Source: Pyxidicoccus xibeiensis
GTDB taxonomy: Bacteria; Myxococcota; Myxococcia; Myxococcales; Myxococcaceae
DNA length: 64,000 nucleotides
Direction: 5' to 3'
NCBI RefSeq assembly: GCF_024198175.1
Contig: NZ_JAJVKV010000009.1
Coordinates: forward strand, 248,001 to 312,000
In this document: positions 1-8,742 of the stretch, in pieces
How positions within the stretch are numbered: the stretch's first letter is position 1
How the letters are laid out: every line of letters starts with the position of its first letter
Translations under genes and position numbers: made by a program
The notes under the pieces: model-generated
Told to the model about the DNA's origin: nothing
Database searches by the model: none
What the model saw: the letters and a program-made list of their open reading frames with translations, nothing else

Positions 1-224
1 CCATGCTGCTGTCGGGCTTCATCTTCCCGTTGGAGAACCTGCCCCTGCCGCTGCGGGTCATCAGCACGCTGATTCCCGCGCGCTACTTCGTGGCCACGCT
101 GCGCGGGGTGCTGCTGCGGGGCAACGGCCTGGACGTGCTGTGGCCGCAGCTGGTGGCGCTGACGCTGTTCGCGGCCTTGATGCTGACGGTGGCCACGCGC
201 CGCTTCCAGCGGCGGCTGGACTGA
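1..224 (+). CDS. ABC-2 type transporter permease, C-terminal part (cut by window edge)
   Basis: This is the end of an ABC-2 membrane permease; the frame is open to the window edge, so the ATG at position 3 is internal. The visible 73 residues hold the typical last membrane-loop-membrane unit, with a FPLENLP-like loop, an IPARYFV motif, an RGVLLRG motif, then a final hydrophobic helix and a basic tail. The end of the next gene aligns with it segment by segment (PVRYYVEVLRGVLLK, then the LWPQL helix), so the two are paralogous subunits of one exporter, like YbhS/YbhR. An ATPase subunit is expected upstream, outside the window. The gap to the next gene is only 16 nt, which indicates an operon. 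Confidence 0.85.
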   Translation, partial: MLLSGFIFPLENLPLPLRVISTLIPARYFVATLRGVLLRGNGLDVLWPQLVALTLFAALMLTVATRRFQRRLD

Positions 225-240
225 AGGGAGGGCCGGGAGC

Positions 241-1377
241 ATGCATCCGCTGATGGTGCAGTACCGCGCGGTGGTGGTGAAGGAGGTGCGCCAGACGGCG
301 CGCGACAAGCGCGTGATGGCGCTGCTCACCCTGGTGCCGCTCATCCAGCTCTTCGTGCTGGGCTTCGCGGTGAACTTCGACGTGCGCCACGTGCCCACGG
401 CGGTGGTGGACCGGGACAACTCGGTGGAGAGCCGAGAGCATGCGCGCACGCTGCTGGCCGGCGACACGCTGGACCTGAAGGCGGAGCTGCGCGACGAGCG
501 CGCCGCGGAGGCGCTGGTGGAACAGGGCCAGGCCTCCGTCGCGCTGGTCTTCCCCCCGGACTTCGAGGAGGACGTGCTGCGGGGCAGCGGCGCGCGGGTG
601 CAGGCGCTGGTGGATGGCTCCGACCCGGTGCGCTCGGGCGTGGCGGCGGACGCGGTGGCGCGGCACGCGGCGCAGCGGGCCCTGCAGTCCCTCCAGGCCC
701 AGGCCGGCGCCCGGGGCGAGACGCCGCCCCGCCCGCCGGTGGAGCTGGTGCCTCGCGTCCTCTACAACCCGGAGCTGTCCACGTCGGTGTACGTGGTGCC
801 GGGCATCGCGGCGATGCTGCTGCTCATCGTCACCACCATCATCATGGCCATGGGCCTGGCCCGCGAGCGGGAGAGCGGCACGCTGGAGCAGCTCCAGGTG
901 ACGCCGCTGCGGCCCGGGGTGCTGATGGCGGGCAAGGTGACGCCCTTCGTGCTGGTGGGGCTGGTGGACGTGGGGCTGGCGCTGAGCGTGGGCGCGTGGG
1001 TGTTCGGCGTGCCGCTGCGCGGGAGCCTGGCGCTGGTGGCGCTGGCCACCCTGCTCTACGTGCTGTCCACGCTGGGCGTGGGGCTGCTCATCGCCACCAT
1101 GAGCCGCACCCAGCAGCAGGCCTTCGTCGGAGGCTTCCTCTTCCTGCTGCCGGCGGTGCTGCTGTCGGGCGTGATGACGCCGGTGCGGGCCATGCCGGAC
1201 TGGCTGGCCTGGGTCACCTGGCTCAACCCGGTCCGCTACTACGTGGAGGTGCTGCGCGGCGTGCTGCTCAAGAGCGCGGGCCTGATGGACTTGTGGCCCC
1301 AGTTGGCGCTGCTCGCGCTCTTCGGGTTCATGGTGATGTCGGTGGCCGCGCACCGCTTCCGGAAGACCACGGCCTGA
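241..1377 (+). CDS. ABC-2 type transporter permease
   Basis: A 378-residue inner-membrane permease of the ABC-2 family, the second half of a YbhS/YbhR-like drug or lipid efflux pair. An N-terminal helix (about residues 20-42) is followed by a long periplasmic domain (about 45-170) and then a block of five or six helices. The linker carries the family motif RERESGTLEQLQVTPLR, and the end reads NPVRYYVEVLRGVLLK. A purine-rich ribosome site (gggagggccgggag) precedes the ATG. It lies 16 nt after the first permease and is presumably co-transcribed. The substrate cannot be read from the sequence. Confidence 0.92.
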   Translation: MHPLMVQYRAVVVKEVRQTARDKRVMALLTLVPLIQLFVLGFAVNFDVRHVPTAVVDRDNSVESREHARTLLAGDTLDLKAELRDERAAEALVEQGQASVALVFPPDFEEDVLRGSGARVQALVDGSDPVRSGVAADAVARHAAQRALQSLQAQAGARGETPPRPPVELVPRVLYNPELSTSVYVVPGIAAMLLLIVTTIIMAMGLARERESGTLEQLQVTPLRPGVLMAGKVTPFVLVGLVDVGLALSVGAWVFGVPLRGSLALVALATLLYVLSTLGVGLLIATMSRTQQQAFVGGFLFLLPAVLLSGVMTPVRAMPDWLAWVTWLNPVRYYVEVLRGVLLKSAGLMDLWPQLALLALFGFMVMSVAAHRFRKTTA

Positions 1378-1390
1378 GCGCCGTCGTGCC

Positions 1391-2029
1391 TCAGGCGTGG
1401 AGGCTCTCGTGGCGGGCGAGCATCTCCACGAACTGGGCGATGCGCCGGGCCCGCGTCTCCGCCTTCTTCGCGGTGTGGACCCGCCACAGGATGGCGTAGC
1501 GGTTGGCCGAGTTCAGCGTGGCGAAGTACGCGGCCGCGCGCGGGTTGGCATCCAGGGCCGCCTTGAGGTCGTCGGGGACGACCACCTTGCTCGGCGAGTC
1601 GTAGGCCGCATCCCAGCGCCCGTCCTGCTTCGCGCTCTCCACCACCGCGAGCCCCGGCGGCTGCATCTTCCCCGCGGCGATGAGCGCCGCCACCTTGTCG
1701 CGGTTGATCTTGGACCAGACGCTCCGGGCGCCGCGCGGCGTGAACTTCTGGAGCCACCACGCGTCGTCGAAGCTGCCCTTCTGCCCGTCGATCCACCCCC
1801 ACGCCAGCGCCACGTCGAGCGCCTCAGGGTAGGTGACCGACGCGATGCCCGTCCCCTTCTTGCCCAGCTTCAGCCACACCCCTCGAGACGACGCGTGGTG
1901 CTTGGCGAGCCAGGTCTCCCAGGCCTTGGGACTCTCGAACGGCAGGATGGGGAGCTCGACGGCGGGCGCCTTCGCCACGGCGTTCTTCGCGGGGGCCTTC
2001 TTCACCACGGTCTTCTTCGCAGGGCTCAT
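1391..2029 (-). CDS. YdeI/OmpD-associated family protein
   Basis: A 212-residue cytoplasmic protein of the YdeI family (bacteriocin-protection, OmpD-associated). Its core shows the family marks: LPFESPKAWETWLAKHHASS, WGWIDGQKGSFDDAWWLQKFTPR, WSKINRDKVAALI and a C-terminal AKKAETRARRI segment. The first 23 residues are rich in Lys, Ala and Val (KKTVVKKAPAKNAVAKAP) and look like an added nucleic-acid-binding or unstructured tail. It converges on the ABC permease operon with a gap of 13 nt. The biochemical role of the family is poorly known; the name comes from weak links to resistance to cationic peptides. Confidence 0.85.
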   Translation of the reverse strand: MSPAKKTVVKKAPAKNAVAKAPAVELPILPFESPKAWETWLAKHHASSRGVWLKLGKKGTGIASVTYPEALDVALAWGWIDGQKGSFDDAWWLQKFTPRGARSVWSKINRDKVAALIAAGKMQPPGLAVVESAKQDGRWDAAYDSPSKVVVPDDLKAALDANPRAAAYFATLNSANRYAILWRVHTAKKAETRARRIAQFVEMLARHESLHA

Positions 2030-2046
2030 ATCGATGGACCCGGAGC

Positions 2047-3444
2047 CTACTGCGGCGCGGGCTCGGCCGTCGTGGTTCCCGAACCCCCGCCCAGCTTCTG
2101 CTTCAGCGCCTCGAACCCCTTCCCGCCCACTTCCTTCGCGGCCTCGAGGCCCTTCCCGCCCGCCTGCTTCGCCACCTCCAGCGTGTCCCCTGCCCCGCGC
2201 GCCACGGTGTCCGCGGAGAGGCCACCCACGCCCTGCCGCACCCGGTCCATCCAGGCGATGGGCGCGTAGACCTGCTTCGCCCGCTCCGGGCCCAGCACGG
2301 TGGCGAGGAGCTTCTCCGGCCCGCCGGCCCGGGCGATGAGCGCCTGCCCCAGGATGACGGCGGCGCGGGCCTGCAGGAAGATGGGCAGCTCGTCACCGTG
2401 CTTGCGCATCTCCTCGGCGCTGGCCCTCACCTCCTGCTGCTCCTTCGCGTCGAGGTACGGGCTGGCGGCCAGCTTGTCGAGGTACTTCGCGGACTCCTCG
2501 TAGCGCTCGCGGCGGAAGTGGATGAAGGCCCAGCCCCACCACGTCAGCTCGTTCTCGATGCCCAGCTTCTCCAGCGACTGGAGGCCGCGCTCGATGTCGT
2601 CCTCCGCGGGCCGCTGGCGCTTGAGCGCCATGCGGTTCCAAGCGCGCAGGAAGTAGCCGCCCGCGAGCAGCGTCTCGCGGGACTGTGCGGGCGTGGTGCC
2701 CTTGTACCCGGGGAAGTCCTCCAGCGGCAGGGTCTCCGCCTCGGCGAGGAACGCGTTCAGCTCCTCCTCGGCGGCGTAGTGGTACTTCGCCTCGCAGAAC
2801 CCCAGGCCCCGGCTGGCGCGCATGCCCACGCGCAGTGTGGGTGGCCACGAGGGCGTGGGCGTGGCGCGCGACAGCTCGTAGAACACCAGGTCGGTGGCCG
2901 GCACCCGGTTGCCCCGGTCCGCGTTGTCCAGGACGAGCCAGACGAGCGAGAGGAAGGCGTGCTCCTGCCCGGCGTCGTACCCCGGGAGGGGTGACGCCGT
3001 GCCAGGCATCCAGTGCTCCCACAGCAGTGGGAACTCGTCCTCGTCGCGCTTCTCCAGCGTCTTCTTCGCCTTGTAGAAGGCGACGCCCAGGTCCAGGTAC
3101 GTCCTGGCCATCCGCCGTGCCTCCTCGTCGGTGACGGCCTTCTCCGGCAGGGCCTGCGTCTCGGCCACGGCCTTCCACAGGGTGGCGATCTCCTCGGGCG
3201 CGTTCGGCTGGCCCTGGGCGCGGACCGTCAGCTTGAGGGCGCGGTAGGGCACCAGCGCGTAGGAGTCGCGAAGCTTCTTGTCCATCTCCGCGCGCTCCTC
3301 GGCGGCCCGTTCGGCGTCCGACTTGCGGCAGCCCGCCAGCACGGAGAGGAGCACGAGGGAGAGCGCGGCGACGCGGGTGCGAGGTCTCCGCGACACAGGG
3401 GACATCCCGGAGGGCGCACGGGAGACAGGAACGTGATGAAGCAT
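2047..3444 (-). CDS. Putative lipoprotein, helical-repeat rich
   Basis: A 465-residue predicted lipoprotein. A hydrophobic stretch VAALSLVLLSVLAGC ends in a good lipobox (LAGC), placing the mature protein at the membrane. The rest is rich in helices with conserved Trp/Tyr spacing (for example WNRMALKRQRPAEDDIERG and WWGWAFIHFRRERYEESAKYL), which resembles TPR-type packing, although I could not define single repeats. The C-terminus has three Gly-Lys-Gly segments (GGKGLEAAKEVGGKGFEALK). An internal ATG at 3405 gives a shorter signal peptide of normal length and may be the true start. It is 17 nt upstream of the YdeI gene and probably co-transcribed with it. Function unknown. Confidence 0.75.
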   Translation of the reverse strand: MLHHVPVSRAPSGMSPVSRRPRTRVAALSLVLLSVLAGCRKSDAERAAEERAEMDKKLRDSYALVPYRALKLTVRAQGQPNAPEEIATLWKAVAETQALPEKAVTDEEARRMARTYLDLGVAFYKAKKTLEKRDEDEFPLLWEHWMPGTASPLPGYDAGQEHAFLSLVWLVLDNADRGNRVPATDLVFYELSRATPTPSWPPTLRVGMRASRGLGFCEAKYHYAAEEELNAFLAEAETLPLEDFPGYKGTTPAQSRETLLAGGYFLRAWNRMALKRQRPAEDDIERGLQSLEKLGIENELTWWGWAFIHFRRERYEESAKYLDKLAASPYLDAKEQQEVRASAEEMRKHGDELPIFLQARAAVILGQALIARAGGPEKLLATVLGPERAKQVYAPIAWMDRVRQGVGGLSADTVARGAGDTLEVAKQAGGKGLEAAKEVGGKGFEALKQKLGGGSGTTTAEPAPQ

Positions 3445-3625
3445 CTGGCCGGGACGCTACCACGAGGCCCCTCCCCGCTCCTCGCCGGGCCAGGAGACTC
3501 ACGGGGGCGGCGTGCCTTCCCGAAGCAGGAGGACCGTCGGGAGGCGGCCCGCTCCGCGACGGTGGCGCGAGGCGCCCGGCCTCCGCAGCCGCGCGAGTCC
3601 GTCACCGTGCACACCCTTGAGAGGG

Positions 3626-3642
3626 TCCTACGCCGTAGGAGG
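3626..3642 (+). promoter_or_regulatory. Inverted repeat overlapping the ribosome-binding site of the DUF2267 gene
   Basis: TCCTAC (3626-3631), a 3-base GCC spacer and GTAGGA (3635-3640) form a perfect inverted repeat. The right arm contains most of the strong AGGAGG ribosome site (3637-3642) that lies 6 nt before the ATG at 3649. In RNA this could fold and hide the ribosome site; in DNA it could be an operator. Only the sequence symmetry is observed. Confidence 0.45.
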
Positions 3643-3648
3643 TGGTGG

Positions 3649-4281
3649 ATGACGCACGCTGAATTCCTGTCCCGGGTCGCCGAGCGCGCGGGACTGGCGG
3701 ACGCCGAGGACGCGGCACGGACGGTCCGGGCCGTGCTGGAGGTGGTCGGCGAGCGGCTCGGCAGACGGGAGCTCCAGGCCCTTGCCGAGGACCTGCCCAC
3801 TCCGTTGGGGGCCCTGCTCAGGGACGGGACGCACGGCCAGGACTTCGACCTCGCGGAGCTTTACGCCCGGGTGGCGCGCCGAGAGCACGTCCGGCCGGGC
3901 TTCGCGGTGGAGCACACCGGCATCGTCTGCCAGGTGCTGGCAGAGGCCCTGTCCGACGGCGCCCTGCACCAGCTCCGGGAAGCCCTGCCCGAGCCGCTCG
4001 CCGCCCTCTTCATGCCCCGTGCGCACCGGGAGCGGTTCGAGTACGTCCACCTGGATCCGGTCCACCACCACACACTCGCCGAGGGCCAGCCGGGAAGTCA
4101 GCACCCGGTGTCACGAGCCCGGGCCGAGCGGGCACATACGCACTCGGTGGCGCGGTCCGACGAACCGCACGCGGACACCCGGCTGTCCAGCGCCTCGGGG
4201 CTCACGCAGGAGCGGGAGCGCGAGACGCTGGCAACCGCACATCCCGGCGCCCGGCTCACGCAGGGCGAAGACGACGGCTAG
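3649..4281 (+). CDS. DUF2267 domain-containing protein
   Basis: A 210-residue protein with a DUF2267-like N-terminal region in about residues 1-130: MTHAEFLSRVAERAGL, then ERLGRRELQALAEDLP, then LYARVARREHV, followed by a second similar half (CQVLAEALSDGALHQLREALP). This fits the family's duplicated helical unit. The last 80 residues are polar and probably disordered. I chose the ATG at 3649 because a strong AGGAGG lies 6 nt before it; the open frame extends upstream but only as antisense of the lipoprotein. DUF2267 proteins are common in stress-related loci and have no firm biochemical role. Confidence 0.8.
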   Translation: MTHAEFLSRVAERAGLADAEDAARTVRAVLEVVGERLGRRELQALAEDLPTPLGALLRDGTHGQDFDLAELYARVARREHVRPGFAVEHTGIVCQVLAEALSDGALHQLREALPEPLAALFMPRAHRERFEYVHLDPVHHHTLAEGQPGSQHPVSRARAERAHTHSVARSDEPHADTRLSSASGLTQERERETLATAHPGARLTQGEDDG

Positions 4282-4372
4282 CCGCCCCCACGTCCCACGC
4301 TGGCCCTGCTTGCTCCGCCGGGCCGGCAGCATGCCCCCGGGGCCCAGGCATTCCGGCCTCACTGTGCCCAAC

Positions 4373-6247
4373 ATGAAAGAGGACGGGGGCAATACCTTCA
4401 CGCCCCCGGGGAGAAGGGACTTGGTCGGAGTGTCGTCAGAAACCGGCTCGTACGTGAACGGCGGCCATGACGAATCGCCCGGTCAGCCGGACGGTCGGCT
4501 GTGCTCTTCGCTCGTCGAGCTCCAGCAGACCATCAGCGGCAGGCGCCGGATGGACGCCCTGCGGCGCACGGCCCTGCTCGACACGCCGGCCGAGGAGTCG
4601 TTCGACCGGCTGACCCGGCTCACGACGCGCTGTCTCCACGTCCCGGTGGCCCTGGTGACGCTGGTGGACCGGGACAGGCAGTTCTTCAAGAGCTGCGTGG
4701 GCCTGCCCACTCCCTGGGGTGACGCCCGGCAGACGCCCCTCACGTACTCCTTCTGCGTCCATGTGGTGGCCACCGGGAAGCCGCTCATCATCGAGGATGC
4801 GCGCCAGCACCCGGTACTGAAGACGAACCTCGCGGTGGACCAACTCGGCGTGGTGGCCTACGCCGGCTTCCCGCTGAAGACGGCCACTGGAGATCTGCTG
4901 GGCACCCTGTGCGCCATCGACCGGCAGCCTCGGAAGTGGGCGGAAGACGACCTGGCCATCCTGGAGGACCTGGCGGCCTCGGTGATGACGGAGATCGAGC
5001 TGCGCGCCAATCGCGACCTGGAAGTCCAGGCCCGGGCGCTGGCAGCCGCGCGGGCCGAGGCGGAGGCCGCGCGCCAGCGCTTCGCCCTCCTGGCGGAGCT
5101 CAGCGGTGCGCTCGCCGAGCAGACCGACATCTCCCGGGCCATCACCCTGGCCGTGCGCCTCTCGGTGCCACTGGTCGCGGACGGGTGCTGCCTCGACCTG
5201 CTCCAGGCGGACGGAAGGCTGCAGCGCGAGGCGGTGGCCCACCTGGACGCGCACGAGGAGCAGCGCCTGTGGAGCCAGTCCGAGCCCTCCGGCATCCTCG
5301 GCTCCGGACCGGAGGGCGCGGCGGTGACGGGACATCTCCGCCTCAATGACCCGACGGGGTCCTCCATCCGGCTGCCGCTGCTGGGCCGGGGCAAGGTGCT
5401 GGGAGCCATCGGCTTCACCACGGTGTCGCCGCGCCGCTTCGGGGACACCGAGGTGGAGCTCGCGCGGGACGTGGCCCGGCGGCTCTCGCTGGCCATCGAC
5501 AACGCCCGGATGCACCAGGACCTGGTGGAGGCCATCCGCGCCAGGGACCGGTTCCTCTCCGTCGCCTCGCACGAGCTGCGCACGCCATTGACGACGCTGC
5601 GCCTCCAGTCCCAGAGCCTGCACCGCAGCACGCTCGGCAACCCCGAGTGCGTCAACCCGCAGCTCAAGTCCAAGGTGGAGGTCATTGCCCGGCAGGTGGA
5701 GCGGCTGGGGCACCTGGTGGACGAGCTGCTGGACATCGCCCGCGTGCGAGAGGGACGCCTGGCCTTCCACCCGGAGGACCTGGACCTGTCGGAGGTGGTG
5801 CGCGACGTGGCGGTGCGCTTCCGTGAGGAGCTGACACGCAGCGGCAGCACCCTGGTGATGCGCTGCGAGGGCAGCGTCCGCGGCCAGTGGGACCGGCTGA
5901 GGCTGGAGCAGGTCGTCACCAACCTCCTGTCCAACGCCATCAAGTACGGGCAGGGCCGGCCCATCACCCTGTTGGTGACCCAGGACGAGCACACCGCGAA
6001 GCTCATCGTCCGGGACGAGGGCATCGGCATCGCGGAGCAGGACCAGGCGCGCATCTTCGAGCGATTCGAGCGCGCCGTGTCCGAGAAGCACTACGGCGGC
6101 CTGGGTCTGGGGCTGTGGATCGTCCGGGAGATCCTCGGCGGCATGGGCGGCACCATCTCCGTGTACAGCCAGCCGGGGATGGGCTCCACGTTCACCGTGG
6201 AGCTGTCCAGGCCCGACGCGCCAGAGGCAGGACCCGTCCTGCATTGA
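4373..6247 (+). CDS. GAF-domain sensor histidine kinase
   Basis: A 624-residue soluble sensor kinase. An N-terminal GAF domain (about residues 55-215) contains a VALVTLVDRDRQFFKSCVGLP block typical of GAF sensors. A short coiled coil (EVQARALAAARAEAEAARQRFA) leads to a second GAF-like region (about 235-385). Then come the HisKA dimerization domain with phosphoacceptor His400 in ASHELRTPL, and the HATPase domain with N box LLSNAIKYG, G1 box VRDEGIGI and G2 box GLGLGLWIVREIL. No receiver domain or membrane helix is seen, and no response regulator is adjacent. The start is uncertain: GTG at 4430 has a better ribosome site (gagaagg) than the ATG at 4373. Confidence 0.88.
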   Translation: MKEDGGNTFTPPGRRDLVGVSSETGSYVNGGHDESPGQPDGRLCSSLVELQQTISGRRRMDALRRTALLDTPAEESFDRLTRLTTRCLHVPVALVTLVDRDRQFFKSCVGLPTPWGDARQTPLTYSFCVHVVATGKPLIIEDARQHPVLKTNLAVDQLGVVAYAGFPLKTATGDLLGTLCAIDRQPRKWAEDDLAILEDLAASVMTEIELRANRDLEVQARALAAARAEAEAARQRFALLAELSGALAEQTDISRAITLAVRLSVPLVADGCCLDLLQADGRLQREAVAHLDAHEEQRLWSQSEPSGILGSGPEGAAVTGHLRLNDPTGSSIRLPLLGRGKVLGAIGFTTVSPRRFGDTEVELARDVARRLSLAIDNARMHQDLVEAIRARDRFLSVASHELRTPLTTLRLQSQSLHRSTLGNPECVNPQLKSKVEVIARQVERLGHLVDELLDIARVREGRLAFHPEDLDLSEVVRDVAVRFREELTRSGSTLVMRCEGSVRGQWDRLRLEQVVTNLLSNAIKYGQGRPITLLVTQDEHTAKLIVRDEGIGIAEQDQARIFERFERAVSEKHYGGLGLGLWIVREILGGMGGTISVYSQPGMGSTFTVELSRPDAPEAGPVLH

Positions 6248-6309
6248 TGACAGGGTTGCGCGAAGCGCCGTGCATGACCGGACTGCACGGCGCAGCGCCC
6301 ATTGAAGGA

Positions 6310-8637
6310 CTACGGAGCGAGGAACCACCCGGAGACGACGTTGGTCTCGCAGAGAGCGGCGTAGTCAGGCCCCCGGATGATGATGTACCGCTGATAGTAG
6401 CCTTCGAGGCCGGGGTAGTTGCCGACCTGGTAGGAGAACGTGAGCTGGTCGTAGGAATCCGAGCCGTTCGCGTCCACCACGCCATTCCTCGTTCCATACA
6501 GGTAGGCCCGCGAGCCCGCGGGGAAGGGACCTGTCGTCACGAACCCGAAGGTCGCCGTGCCACCACTGGGGACGGTGTCGCTGGAGAGCCACGCCGAGCA
6601 CGAGCAGCCCACTCCATTGTCGACGGCGCCATCGCAGTTGTTGTCCACCGTGTCGCACAGCTCGGCGGCTCCAGGCCTCACGCTGGCGTTGCTGTCGTTG
6701 CAGTCGTCGGACGTGTAGGAGTACCCCGGCGGCGGCGTGCATCCGAAGGGAGCGGGGCTGATGGTGAACCTATCCCCGTAGCCATCCCTGTCATTGTCCT
6801 GGGAGAAGGCCCGAGGCAGCGTGGGGTTGGCATCGTTGCAGTCGTCAGAGCTGGACACGTAGCCGGCCGGTGCTGAACACGCCAGGGTGCTGACCGCGGC
6901 ATCACCGCGCCCGTCCCCATCTGCATCCCGGTACCAGGTGCTGAGGGGCACTCCCTCGTCGACGGAGCCGTTGCAGTTGTCATCCACGTTGTTGCACACC
7001 TCGGTGGCACCGGGCTTCACGCTGGCGTTGGTGTCGTTGCAGTCGTTGGAGTTGGACACGTAGCCTGACGGCTGCCCGCAGGCCTGGGTGCTCACCGCTG
7101 CATCGCCGTGCCCATCCCCATCCGCGTCACGGTACCAGTTGGACGAGGCCGAGCCGTCATCCGTCTGGCCATTGCAGTCGTTGTCCAGGCCATCGCAGAC
7201 CTCCGTGGCACCGGGGTTGACCGAGGGGTCGAAGTCATCGCAGTCCAGGCCATTCTCCACGTACTCGGGGGATGGAGCCTCGCAAGCCTCCTCGGCGGGA
7301 AGCAGGTCGGCGCCATAGCCGTCGCCCTCGAGGTCGTAGAAGTAGATGTTGAGCAACTGCGTCTGCGTCTTCGTGAGCCGGTGGGTCAGCGTGCCGTCGC
7401 CCAGCTGCCCCGAGGAGTTCTGACCCCAGGCCCAGAAGGGGCAGCCGGGGCGCAGCGCCAGGGCATGGAAGAGTCCTCCGGAGAGCGCCTGCGCATCACT
7501 CACGCCGAGCACCCACACAGGGAGGGTGCGCTGGGTCGTCGACCCGTCGCCGAGCTGGCCTACGTTGTTCTGTCCCCAGCTCCAGGCCGCCCCGGTGGAG
7601 TCGATGGCCAGCGAGAAGTTGCCGCCCACCGCGATGGCGCTCACCTCCCCCGTCAGGCCCACCGCCACGGGCGCGTGCGCCGAGGTGGTCGTCCCGTTGC
7701 CAAGCTGGCCATTGGCGTTGTGGCCCCACGCCACCACGCTCTTGTTGGAGAGCAACGCCAGGGAGTGGTTGCCTCCGGCGGCAATGGCGGTGGCGCCGTG
7801 CGCCAGGCTCACCAGGTACGGCGAGAGCTGGTGGATGCTCGACGACGCGCTCCCATTGCCGATCTGTCCATTGTTGTTGTAGCCCCACGTCCACACGCGG
7901 CCATCCGCCCCCAGCGCCATCGAGTGATACCACCCCGCCGAAACGGCGGCGATGCTGACCGGGAGGCTGAGGCGGACCGGCGTCAGCCGGGAGCTCGTCG
8001 TTCCATCGCCGAGCTGGCCATAGGCGTTCTGTCCCCACGAGTAGACGCTGCCATCCGCGGCAATGGCCAGCGAGTGGGCCAGGCCTCCAGCAATGGCCAC
8101 GGCGCCTCCCGGAACGGACACGGACACGGGGCTCAGACGGTGGGTCTTTGTTCCATCACCCAGCTGGCCCGCGTTGTTCTGGCCCCAGGCCCAGATTGTG
8201 CCATCCACCCCGAGCGCGAGTGAGTGGTTCTCTCCCGCGGCGATCGCCTGGATGGCGGGAAGGCCCGTCACGCGGACCGGGACGTTGCTGAGGGTCTGCG
8301 TCCCGTTTCCGAGCTGCCCACTCGAGTTATGACCCCACGCCCACACCGAGCCGTCCGTGCGCAGGGCCAGCGAGTGGGAGCTACCGGCGGAGATGGCCTT
8401 CGTCACGGTGCTGCTGGTGACGAGCGCGGCGGACAGGGCCCCTTCGCCGTTCGCCTCGGCGCGCGCCGCTTCCCCCGTGCGTGCCGGGAGCCCGCTCTCG
8501 AGCATGGCTCCTTCAGGGCCACTTCCCCCACAACCCGTCACCCCCAGGCCCCAGAGCACCGCACACACAATCCACGTCGCCTTCGACGACTGCTTCCGCA
8601 TTGCACACTCCCATGCCTCGAAGAAATCGCGGCGCAC
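6310..8637 (-). CDS. RCC1-repeat / MopE-type metal-binding surface lipoprotein
   Basis: A 775-residue predicted lipoprotein: signal WIVCAVLWGLGVTGC with lipobox VTGC. Residues about 80-440 carry a row of RCC1-like blades, each with a SLAL...GxVWAWGxNxxGQLG core, which should form a beta-propeller. Residues about 440-700 carry four MopE-type modules with the pattern CDD/NDxxxSVxPGATEVCDxxDNDCNG, rich in Asp and Cys and probably calcium or metal binding. The last 80 residues form a separate beta-rich domain. ATG at 8601 (MRKQSSK) would give a more normal signal length. The gene is divergent from the discoidin-domain gene, with 105 nt between them. It is probably displayed on the outer surface; the partner is unknown. 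Confidence 0.85.
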   Translation of the reverse strand: MRRDFFEAWECAMRKQSSKATWIVCAVLWGLGVTGCGGSGPEGAMLESGLPARTGEAARAEANGEGALSAALVTSSTVTKAISAGSSHSLALRTDGSVWAWGHNSSGQLGNGTQTLSNVPVRVTGLPAIQAIAAGENHSLALGVDGTIWAWGQNNAGQLGDGTKTHRLSPVSVSVPGGAVAIAGGLAHSLAIAADGSVYSWGQNAYGQLGDGTTSSRLTPVRLSLPVSIAAVSAGWYHSMALGADGRVWTWGYNNNGQIGNGSASSSIHQLSPYLVSLAHGATAIAAGGNHSLALLSNKSVVAWGHNANGQLGNGTTTSAHAPVAVGLTGEVSAIAVGGNFSLAIDSTGAAWSWGQNNVGQLGDGSTTQRTLPVWVLGVSDAQALSGGLFHALALRPGCPFWAWGQNSSGQLGDGTLTHRLTKTQTQLLNIYFYDLEGDGYGADLLPAEEACEAPSPEYVENGLDCDDFDPSVNPGATEVCDGLDNDCNGQTDDGSASSNWYRDADGDGHGDAAVSTQACGQPSGYVSNSNDCNDTNASVKPGATEVCNNVDDNCNGSVDEGVPLSTWYRDADGDGRGDAAVSTLACSAPAGYVSSSDDCNDANPTLPRAFSQDNDRDGYGDRFTISPAPFGCTPPPGYSYTSDDCNDSNASVRPGAAELCDTVDNNCDGAVDNGVGCSCSAWLSSDTVPSGGTATFGFVTTGPFPAGSRAYLYGTRNGVVDANGSDSYDQLTFSYQVGNYPGLEGYYQRYIIIRGPDYAALCETNVVSGWFLAP

Positions 8638-8742
8638 CCTATATGCCCTTCACCGTCCGTGAGAACGGTTTTCAATGAGTCTTGCAGGCATACTTCAGGT
8701 GCAACCGACTTACATCACGGCGCACGGCGCCCAGGGGAAGCC

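Noticed and set aside
3782..4372. Upstream extension of the histidine kinase frame through the DUF2267 gene
   Set aside because: The extension is Arg/Ser/Pro-rich shadow sequence of the real DUF2267 frame and adds no domain.
7108..8223. A 371-codon plus-strand frame opposite the RCC1 repeats
   Set aside because: It mirrors the repeats of the real gene, is rich in Arg, Val and Gly, and has no independent start signal.
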